IMG/VR virus record: IMGVR_UViG_3300025913_000073
Location: 1 to 38,755 of that record
From: a virus
DNA length: 38,755 bases
Reading direction: 5' to 3' (one strand)
A program made the translations under genes and the position numbers. The notes under the pieces are model-generated. The model searched no databases. It had not been told where the DNA came from and saw nothing but the letters and a program-made list of their open reading frames with translations. Numbering within the stretch: position 1 is the stretch's first letter; each line of letters opens with the position of its first letter. Below, in pieces: positions 22,233 through 31,300 of this stretch.

Positions 22233-25200
22233 ATGGTAGAGTTAAAGCAATTAGCAGGAATAATGAATTTAGACGACACGGAGGAAGTCATTCCGGCCGT
22301 ACACCATGCTAATGCCCGTAACATAACATTCCGGGGAAATGGGAATAATATGCGGGTGCAGAATATTCCAGGTACTACGCTCATACCAAATGCCAATTTG
22401 CCAACCGGAACAAATATAACCGTAGGCGCATGGTATGATCAGGTTAAAGGACGTTTATTTTTTTGGAATTACAATTCAAATAATAAGCATGGTATTTACT
22501 TTTACAAACCTTCTACAAATTCAATAACTCAATTAATTCAAAACACGGTTGGAGCCGATGCAGATGCACTCACTTTATCAAAAACCAGAATGATAATTGC
22601 AGCAGGCATTATTTATGGAGATTCTTTACAAGGAGATATTCTTTATTACCTGGATTCCAACGGCAAACCGTGCAAGATAAATATTGATCGTAAATTATCG
22701 GGAGGGTATGGCACTGTGCAGCGTTCTTATCTGGAAGTAGCTAAAGAGCCACCTGATATACCCCCACAAGTTGCCTACGAAGACGATCCAACCCGTAACA
22801 TCAATAATGTCCGCAAGAAATTATTCATTCCTAAGTGTCGTTTTTGGTTTGACGATCATGACAAAAGTACCTGGAGCGAATGGGGTGAAGTCGCAATACC
22901 ACTCAATCCATTTGACAAATCCATAGACCAAAATCCAACTAAAAATGCAGATATAGCCGTAGTTGTACAAACCGGAAAGAACAATGTAAAGAAGATTGAA
23001 ATAGCCATGGCCGTAAGCCTTGGAAATGAGTTTAGTGATTTCTTTTCTGTGGCAGTTCTGGATAAATCAGTTTTGAATATCCCGGATAATGACACTTACT
23101 TATTTCGGTTTTATAACGATAAGGCATACAATTATGTAGAAACAAACACCAACCCATTAATTAGTGAAAGCATTCTGCTATTTGATTTGGTGCCATTATG
23201 GGCGCAAGCGCAGGAAATAATAAACGGTAATACGCTTATTTATGGTAATATTACGGAAGGTTATCCTAATATTACCAGTTTTACAAACGGGACATTCACA
23301 ACAAATATAGCATCCGGGCAAAAAAATATAAATCTTACCAATGCTTTCTTTTTATTCCTTACCACACAAGGAGGCAAGACATCCAATGGAACTGGTAATA
23401 TTCATGCGACTGTAGCGGGTAATATATATCAGGGGATAGTGTTTACAATCATAACTACTTCCAAAACTATAACCTATACCTCTGTATTTGGGGATACGAC
23501 TACATCTGTTATAAATGGGTTAGCAGCAAGTGCGGCCGGGAACGGTTTTACAGTAGTAAGCTCTGATGCCAATAATTTATACATAAAACAAACAAATGAG
23601 AATCTTAATAGATTCAATTCTGACGTAACCACCGCTAATCTAAATATAATTAATAGTACGTACCCTGCGTATGATTGGACTAGTGTGTATGATTTTGGAT
23701 TGGTGTATTACGATGAAAAAGGAAGGACAAATGGGGTTGTAACCACCGTGCAAATGTCTGCACAGTCTATCCGTTATAACGAAATTTCGTCTATTTCTCA
23801 ATTACCACTTTTTACTTTATCCATTTATCACCGACCACCTCTTTGGGCTGTTTACTATTCCGTAGTAAGAACAAAAAACCTAAGCAAGTCAAAATTAGTC
23901 CAGTGGATAAGTGATCGTACTTTTAAAGATACCAGTACTTCATCTACCGATGTTCTGTATGCTTATATTTCAATTGAGAATCTTAATACTTTTGTTGCGA
24001 ACAATCCAGGTTCTCCATTGACTTATCAGTTTTCGGCAAATGACCGTATCCGGTTCTTTAAATTATTCAATAATGATCTTAACAATCCAATATATAACAC
24101 AGACAAGGATTTTGAGATACAGGGACAGATAATCAATCCTATTATAAATGGAGTTCAACAAACAGGCCAATTTATAAAAATAGTCTTACCAACTACCGAT
24201 ACGACGTTTGATTTCGGGACGCAGGTACATGCGCCTTTTCCAAACCCATTAAAATATGCCAATTATTTTATAGAATTATATAGCCCCGCCCAATCTGTAG
24301 CCAACGGTCTGGATGTTTATCACGAGTTTGATGAACGATATGCTATTATCGATGCCGGAACGGGCTCACAATACCATCAGGGGCAAACACAAAACCAAAG
24401 TTCAAACCTTGTCACTCCTGCAATAATTCTCCTTGAAAAAGGGGATGATTATTATCGGATAAGAAGTATTAACACCGGAATAGAATTAAAATACCAGATT
24501 GAAAGTGGTTTTGGAAGTGATTCAGATGCCGGACAAATCACATTAGGATGTGCTTTACAAAGTTCATCTTATAATGATCCAAATATATTGACCGGAAATT
24601 CTCCTTATCAAAATCTAACCGGATTCAACATTTCTACAGATAATTCCAGGTGGATTATAAAAATAGTTACAGGAACTTTTATTTTCAGGATAAAAGGGAC
24701 TATATCAATCACGTTTGCAGATGACAGGCCGGATGATAGTTATTATTTTGCGCTATCAAATAATCTTGGGGTAGGAACAATCTTAGTGCCAGTATTCGAT
24801 TCATCTAAAGCAGGAACTTATTCTTTTGCCGTTGATACTACATTCACATTAACTTCCGGACAGCGCATATTTATATTTGGATTATCGGTGCCAAATTTCG
24901 ATCATACACGTAGCTTTACTTCTACGACACTTACTATTACAAGTGAACAGTTTTTCACGCAAGCGATGATCGATCCTAACTTTTCGGATTTTTATCCCAG
25001 TGCTGTTAATTCGAATGGCCGGTCTTTGGTCATTAATCCGGATGCAGCCCAAACCACATTTCCGGTTATGATGCGGTGGGGGCAATCTTATCAATTGGAT
25101 ACAAACATTAACCAAAGCAACCGCTTTTATTCTACCACCTTTGATACGATTGACCTGGGACGTGGCAGTATACAGAAATTCAAAGTTAGGGATAGAATAA

Positions 25201-26162
25201 TGCGCATATTTCAGGAACGCGGATGTGGCCAGGTAGGAGTTTATACTAAATTCATTCAGGACAGTGGAGGCAGGAATACCCTTACCACAACCGACGACAT
25301 TATAACAGCTAATAATATTCAGTATTATACAGGGGAATATGGTATAGGATTGCATCCGGAAAGCCTTGTTCATGGCAAAATTCAGGATTATGGGGTGGAT
25401 TACATACGTGGATATCAATTCAGGTTGAGCAATGACGGTGTTATCCCCATTTCTGAGTTGTACAAAGGACAATATACTATTAGAAATTTAATCATACCAT
25501 ACAACAAACCATTTGTACGACCCGATGGAACTATATCCAAAATACTGGGTTGTTATGATTATTTTGAAGAGCAATATATATGTGCGATGCAATCGGGGTC
25601 TGCCGGAGTTTTTGTAATTGGAGGACAAACCTTTTCTTTTAACGAAAAAAGGAATTCCTATGTATGTTTTTATGATTTCAACCCGGAATGGATAGCTTCT
25701 GCAGAAGAATTGGTATATAGTTGGGTAGGTGGAGATTTGTACATTCATAATAACCAGGCATTAAATAATACTTTTTATGGAACTACATTTCCGTCTATAT
25801 TAGAACTTGTATTCAATGACAAGATGGCCATTAAAAAAATATTCAATACCGTTTCTTACCAATCAAATAGATATTGGACAAGTGAATTAGGTGGGGATAT
25901 AAAAACTTCCATGATAAACCCCCAAACCGGGTTGCAACAAATAAGTGAATTGAGATTCGTTGATTACGAAATAACTGATAATGTCAGATACGCAGCATTT
26001 TTACGTGATATAAACAGTATGCAAAATCCTCAAATTGCTTTAGTGGAGGGAGATTTTCTAACCGGAGCATGGCTAAAAATTAAATTTAGGTTTTCTGGTT
26101 CTGGTTTTGTGTGGCTTTTTGCGCCTTATATTACCTATCAACTAAATCCAAGAAATCTTTAA
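22233..26162 (+). CDS. Giant tail nozzle (muzzle, tubular-B-like) protein
   Basis: A 1309-residue, beta-rich protein directly after the tubular-A-like gene. T7 tubular B is about 800 residues; crAss-like phages have a nozzle or muzzle of about this larger size. The start (NARNITFRGNGNNMRVQNIPGTTLI) and WYDQVKGRLFFWNYN give a propeller-like pattern typical of nozzle proteins. Residues about 370-480 are Thr/Asn-rich and look like an inserted domain. It should form the lower tail tube through which DNA exits. No signal peptide or catalytic site is evident. The function is inferred from gene order and size. Confidence 0.7.
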   Translation: MVELKQLAGIMNLDDTEEVIPAVHHANARNITFRGNGNNMRVQNIPGTTLIPNANLPTGTNITVGAWYDQVKGRLFFWNYNSNNKHGIYFYKPSTNSITQLIQNTVGADADALTLSKTRMIIAAGIIYGDSLQGDILYYLDSNGKPCKINIDRKLSGGYGTVQRSYLEVAKEPPDIPPQVAYEDDPTRNINNVRKKLFIPKCRFWFDDHDKSTWSEWGEVAIPLNPFDKSIDQNPTKNADIAVVVQTGKNNVKKIEIAMAVSLGNEFSDFFSVAVLDKSVLNIPDNDTYLFRFYNDKAYNYVETNTNPLISESILLFDLVPLWAQAQEIINGNTLIYGNITEGYPNITSFTNGTFTTNIASGQKNINLTNAFFLFLTTQGGKTSNGTGNIHATVAGNIYQGIVFTIITTSKTITYTSVFGDTTTSVINGLAASAAGNGFTVVSSDANNLYIKQTNENLNRFNSDVTTANLNIINSTYPAYDWTSVYDFGLVYYDEKGRTNGVVTTVQMSAQSIRYNEISSISQLPLFTLSIYHRPPLWAVYYSVVRTKNLSKSKLVQWISDRTFKDTSTSSTDVLYAYISIENLNTFVANNPGSPLTYQFSANDRIRFFKLFNNDLNNPIYNTDKDFEIQGQIINPIINGVQQTGQFIKIVLPTTDTTFDFGTQVHAPFPNPLKYANYFIELYSPAQSVANGLDVYHEFDERYAIIDAGTGSQYHQGQTQNQSSNLVTPAIILLEKGDDYYRIRSINTGIELKYQIESGFGSDSDAGQITLGCALQSSSYNDPNILTGNSPYQNLTGFNISTDNSRWIIKIVTGTFIFRIKGTISITFADDRPDDSYYFALSNNLGVGTILVPVFDSSKAGTYSFAVDTTFTLTSGQRIFIFGLSVPNFDHTRSFTSTTLTITSEQFFTQAMIDPNFSDFYPSAVNSNGRSLVINPDAAQTTFPVMMRWGQSYQLDTNINQSNRFYSTTFDTIDLGRGSIQKFKVRDRIMRIFQERGCGQVGVYTKFIQDSGGRNTLTTTDDIITANNIQYYTGEYGIGLHPESLVHGKIQDYGVDYIRGYQFRLSNDGVIPISELYKGQYTIRNLIIPYNKPFVRPDGTISKILGCYDYFEEQYICAMQSGSAGVFVIGGQTFSFNEKRNSYVCFYDFNPEWIASAEELVYSWVGGDLYIHNNQALNNTFYGTTFPSILELVFNDKMAIKKIFNTVSYQSNRYWTSELGGDIKTSMINPQTGLQQISELRFVDYEITDNVRYAAFLRDINSMQNPQIALVEGDFLTGAWLKIKFRFSGSGFVWLFAPYITYQLNPRNL

Positions 26163-26173
26163 ATATATTTATT

Positions 26174-26860
26174 ATGCCAGGAGAAGAATTATTAGCATCA
26201 GCAGCATCGGGAGTGGCTAGTGGAGCTGCTAATTCAATTAGCGGTTTGATAAGTGGCATTACCGGGCTTGTGCAGAAACACAAGGCTAATAAATTATTAG
26301 CACAAACTAAGCGTCCTACGTATGCCATTCCAAATGAGGTTTTACAGAATCAAAAACAAGCCGAATTAAACGCTCGTCAAGGTCTGCCATCGGAACAATA
26401 CCAACAAGGAATGCAGAATATTGCGCGACAACAAAACCGGGCATTACAGGCCGCTACAGATCGACGCGGTGGCTTATTGGCAGTTTCTGCTACCCAACAA
26501 AATGCCAACGATGCCACTTTAGGACTAGACGTTGCAAATGCAAAACAACGATTGCAAAATCAACAGGCTTTATATGGCGTCAATAGCCAGGTAGCGCAAT
26601 ATCGGGATAAGGCTTTCCAGATAAACCAAATGCAGCCATATCAACAACAATATAATTATGGCATGAATTTACTGGCTAGTGGCAATCAAAATCTAGTATC
26701 AGGAATTGATAAATTTGCAACGGGCGCTTTGAGGGGTGCTGCCAGCGCGTTGGGAGGAGCAGGAAGTAATGCAAGCGGAGGAAGACAAGCATATAATCCG
26801 TATCTACCGTCAACCTCTCAGGATAATCCGTATGGAACCGGAGGCCCACAAATATTTTAA
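26174..26860 (+). CDS. Small internal virion (ejection-type) protein
   Basis: A 228-residue protein starting ATG 26174 (MPGEELLASAASGVASGA); a longer version from 26111 would overlap the nozzle gene by 52 bases. Residues 5-35 are Ala/Gly/Ser-rich and weakly hydrophobic, then a long Gln/Asn-rich helical region follows (RQQNRALQAATDRRG, NAKQRLQNQQALYG), then Gly/Ser-rich C-terminal linkers. This resembles the small ejection proteins of podoviruses (T7 gp14 position). It would be packed inside the capsid and released with DNA to help cross the host envelope. Confidence 0.55.
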   Translation: MPGEELLASAASGVASGAANSISGLISGITGLVQKHKANKLLAQTKRPTYAIPNEVLQNQKQAELNARQGLPSEQYQQGMQNIARQQNRALQAATDRRGGLLAVSATQQNANDATLGLDVANAKQRLQNQQALYGVNSQVAQYRDKAFQINQMQPYQQQYNYGMNLLASGNQNLVSGIDKFATGALRGAASALGGAGSNASGGRQAYNPYLPSTSQDNPYGTGGPQIF

Positions 26861-26870
26861 ATAATCAAAA

Positions 26871-28343
26871 ATGCCTCAACAAGCAGCATTCGGAGATTCT
26901 TTTTTAGTTCAAACGCCGTCTTTGGATAAGCTAAGTAATGATTTATACTTAGAACAAAAGCAACGGGAAGCAAAGCAGCAACAAGAAAATGCCGCCTTAG
27001 ATGCTAATATGCAAAAGCAACTAGGAAACATCCGTGAGGCAGATGTGAATGATTTCTTTAATACCTGGGATAAATATAAAACTGCAAAAAAAGACCTTCT
27101 TAAATATAAAGGGAATGACTCAAAACAAGCCTATCTATTACAGCAACAAGCAAATCAGGCGCTAGCTGAACATTGGAACATTATCAATGGTAGTAGAGAT
27201 CAAAAAGAAAGGGAAAAAAATTTGATAGCCGGTCATGGATCACATGCAGATGAATATGATGATAATTTTAATACATTATTAAGCACAGCTCAAAAAACAC
27301 CATTAAGCAAATTACAAAATCACCCATTGGGAGATTTATCAAATCCGGGAACCTATGCTTATAAAGGTACTAACACAGATTTTCAAAAAATAGCCAAAGA
27401 AGCAGCCGGGCAAGCAAAACCAGTTTATCAGGTAGAAGCTCCCGTAGATGCCAGCGGATTGCAAACAAAAATAACTCCATATCTATACCCTAATAGTCCT
27501 GCACAATACTTTCAAAGTTATATGGGAGCATTGGCACAACATAAAGCGGGGAGAGATGCGGCATTAGCGTGGGACAAAATACCACAAGACCAAAAACAAT
27601 ATGTTGATGAAACGTATAATGATCTCACACCGGAACAATGGCAACGGAGAACGGGAAGTCAAACACCACAAAAATTAATTCCGGCTAATCCCGATAACAA
27701 AGCAGAACAATTTGCCATCTTTCAGGCAAAGTTACACACTATAAGTAATGAGCCAAAAGAAGGAACACCGGTATTCAGAGAAAATGCGGCGAAGAAATTC
27801 CAGATGGAAACAGATCGCCAAACCATGATGGAGAGACTTCGTCATTCGGACGCAAAAGATTTGATTGACTATAAAAAGAAAATTGATCCAAATGATACTC
27901 AATTAAATGGTTTATGGGTAGATAAGGTAATTCAAAATCTAAAAGAAGATGCCAAGACAGCCCCAACAGTAAGGTATACGGAGAACGGGAAAGTAGTACA
28001 CGAACGTAATATAGCATTAGACCCTACTTTAGCTTCTTCTTTGCAAAAAGCAGGAATTACGCCATTATATATTACTTACATGACAAATGGTAAATTCCGG
28101 GTAGTCTATCCATTGAAAGGAAAGGATGGTAATCCGATAAAGATTTCTACCGGGCCAAATGCGGGAGATTATGCCGTGGATGAAACATTGTCTACCCCCA
28201 TATCAGAAGAACAATTGGGATTGGCATTAGGGAAAAAGAATGTTACAGGTAAACAAAGGGATAAGGAAATATTTAATATCGTAAATAAAGCATCAAAAAA
28301 AACTACTCCCAAACCTAAAAACGATCCATTGGGATTATTTTAA
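26871..28343 (+). CDS. Internal virion/cargo protein
   Basis: A 490-residue, strongly helical, Gln/Lys-rich protein (KQREAKQQQENAALDANMQ near the start, then KAKKDLLKYKG-like basic stretches) without enzyme motifs or signal peptide. It lies between the two other predicted internal proteins with a 0-base gap to the next, and ends NDPLGLF. Order and composition match the second ejection protein of short-tailed phages (T7 gp15 position). Function inferred. Confidence 0.55.
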   Translation: MPQQAAFGDSFLVQTPSLDKLSNDLYLEQKQREAKQQQENAALDANMQKQLGNIREADVNDFFNTWDKYKTAKKDLLKYKGNDSKQAYLLQQQANQALAEHWNIINGSRDQKEREKNLIAGHGSHADEYDDNFNTLLSTAQKTPLSKLQNHPLGDLSNPGTYAYKGTNTDFQKIAKEAAGQAKPVYQVEAPVDASGLQTKITPYLYPNSPAQYFQSYMGALAQHKAGRDAALAWDKIPQDQKQYVDETYNDLTPEQWQRRTGSQTPQKLIPANPDNKAEQFAIFQAKLHTISNEPKEGTPVFRENAAKKFQMETDRQTMMERLRHSDAKDLIDYKKKIDPNDTQLNGLWVDKVIQNLKEDAKTAPTVRYTENGKVVHERNIALDPTLASSLQKAGITPLYITYMTNGKFRVVYPLKGKDGNPIKISTGPNAGDYAVDETLSTPISEEQLGLALGKKNVTGKQRDKEIFNIVNKASKKTTPKPKNDPLGLF

Positions 28344-31300
28344 ATGCCAGGAGATAAAGAAACCATAGAGCAATTTGCCGCACGTATAAAGGCCAAATAT
28401 CCCCAGTACAAGGATATTAATGATACCGATTTGGTTAATAGAATTGTAACAAAGCATCCTGAATACAAAGATTCCGTTGATCTTTCAGGGGCAACCCGCC
28501 AAACTCAAACCGAAAGCCCTCAATTTCAACAAGGCCCGATAGGTAGTGTTATTCCGGATTATGCTCCGGCAAATCAAAGGATAGCTTCCGATAGCCGCGT
28601 TCAAAAAGCAACCATATTACCAGTTCAGACTAAGACGGTTCAGGTAGGGCCTGTATCCAAAGAAATTGTTCAAACGGTAGCAGAAAAACATGCCGACGAA
28701 GTGGCCGCCGCCCAACAACGGGTTAATCAAACCTTACAAAAAAGCGATGGAGCTATAAAAAACCTTCTTACTGATTATAAGAAACAACAGGAACTGTCGG
28801 GTATCCAGGATCAACTCCACCAGCGAGGTGTAGATGCAACCAGTAATGGTGAGGTTGCGCAAAGAATATCATCCCTCATTCCAAAAGCCACTATTCATGT
28901 AAGCGAAGAAGAAGTAAAAGACTATAAGAATGCAATGCGGGATGATCCTAATTTAGGCCGCGAAGCATTACATGAATATGCCCGGTTGAATCCTGGGGAA
29001 GCAAAGAAAATAGCGGCAGATGCATATCTCCTTGATTCCAAAGATCGTTCCCATAATGCCGAAAAAATCCTACAGAATAAAGAAGGCATAGAAAAGGGGA
29101 ATCTTGAATATTCTATCTGGCATGGAGGGAAAGTCCAGAAACCAGAAGGTTTTGCCGAATCCCTGGGGCGCGGATTTGACCAACGCACCCAACAGTTTAA
29201 CGACTACAATTTTTTAAGCAGCGCCAAAGACGAAGATATTATCAATGAAATGGAGAAAAGGCGCAAAACTCCACATAATGAAGACGAACCGGTGCCAGTA
29301 GCATCCGGGTTATCGGGCGGTTTTGGGCAAATGGTGGGTGCAGAAGGGCCAACAATGGTTAAGGGTGCTATTCCTGCCATCCTTTCCGGCGCAACAGGGG
29401 GTGGCGCGGCCGCCGCTGCGCCGTGGTTGGGTGCATTACTTACATCTCCCGACTTCTACGAAAGAGGGTATGCCAATTCCTTTACCCAGAATTATAATGA
29501 ACTTCGCGACCAAGGGCATGATGCGGCAGACGCCGTAGCGATAGCCAAAAACCGGGCATCTTTTGATGCTAAGGCTGATGTGGCAATGGGCGCATTAATG
29601 ACCGCTACGGGGGCGAAAATGGGCACTCCCGGCATTCCAGGAAAGCTAACGCCGGGATTTGTGGGTGCAGTTAAAGGTGCTGTGAAAGAAATGGCCGCAT
29701 CTTCACCGGAAGCGGCAGGAGTAGGGATTTTGGGAGGCCTGACACAAATGGCTAAAAACATCCATTCCGGTAAAAAAGGAACTGAAGGCATAGCAGAGGC
29801 GGCATTAGTTCCGATTGCCTTTCATTTCGGTATAAAGTCCATTGCAGCCGGAGCGCAAATAGTCGGCGGTACGTTGTTCAAATCTTCCGTCGATAACATG
29901 GCAAAACAGCCGGAAGAAGCCGTTAATAAAACCATCGGTGAACAGGTTGAAAATGGGGAAATAACCCCCGAAAAAGCCACCGAAATATATAATGTCATAA
30001 ATGAGAAGCGCCAACAGAATGCCGTTCTTTTTGACAAAGCCAAAGAAGCGGTTTCAAAGGGCGCAGTAAAAGGAGTAGAGGGTGAACCATTACAAGCGGA
30101 TATTAACAATCCGGAAAAGTTCGACGCTCATTTAAAGCATATCGCAGATCAGGCACACGATCCCAAGACCGCTGAAAACACGGTCGAAGTATATGGAAAA
30201 GACTTGGTAGACGTAGCCAAACAATTGCATCCGGCTGAAGATATCCCGGCATTAATAGAAGCCAACCGTAAGTTTGATTTAAAAGAAGTTGATGAAGAAA
30301 TAAAAAAACTTAGCAGTGAATCTGAAGATTACGGGAAGAAAAAAGAAGCACTGGAAAAACAAAAAACGGCAATCAATGATTATTACGATAACTACGGGAA
30401 ACACCACGAAGATATTAATTCACCTCAAATAGAAGACAATGGCAAACAAACCGAAACCGACCAAACCCTACCCCAAACCAATGAAGTAGGGAAAGAAGGG
30501 GCCGCGCAAGAGCCTGTCCCCTTTTCTAATCAACAAACAGAAGCCGCCAAAGGATTTTTACAACAAGGAATAGAATCAGGACATATCGATAAAGAATATG
30601 CTCCCTTTGCCGATCATGCTGATCATCTTTTAAATTACATAAGAGATCAGGTTAAAGCGGGTAAAGGCAATGAAATGGAACAGGAGTATATTCTGGAACT
30701 TGTTACATTATCTCAAAGCGAAACGTCTTATCCAATTGTAAGAAATATAAAACCAAAAGAAAATGCCACTACGCAGCAAGAGCCAGGAACGGTGGATGTG
30801 GGCCAACCACCCGTTAATGGCGGCACGATGGGAGAAGGAAACACCAGATCGGAAATCCCTCCCGGAGAAAGTCAGCCAGAAGCCCAAAGCCAAAGTGTTG
30901 GCCAAAAAGAAGTAATTCCGGAAGACGATCTTCCTTTTAGGAATGAACCCGGAGATGAATCCATAACAGGTATTCGTAATTCAATTACATCTAAAAATAT
31001 TGAAGAAGCAGGATTGCGCCCCGTCCTTCAAGAAGCAAAGCGAACTCATAAAGAAGTTTGGAATGCTGCATTGGAAAAAGTTAAGAAAGGATATGATCCG
31101 CAAGTTCTGATAGACAAATTGAAAAAGAAACCACGCCCGTTGACGGACGAAGAAGATGCCTTATTGCTTATACATCAGGTAGATAAAGAGTCTCAATTGG
31201 ACGCTATAAATAGAGGAATTACGGAAGCAGGACAAAAGGGGGACGAAGGGCAATTAGCTGAACTGGGATTACAAAAAGTAAAAATAAAAGACGACCTACA

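Noticed and set aside
24882-25472. Minus-strand frame of 196 codons opposite the nozzle gene
   Set aside because: It lies wholly inside the long plus-strand nozzle gene, has no promoter, start context or recognisable motif, and its composition is that of an antisense shadow.
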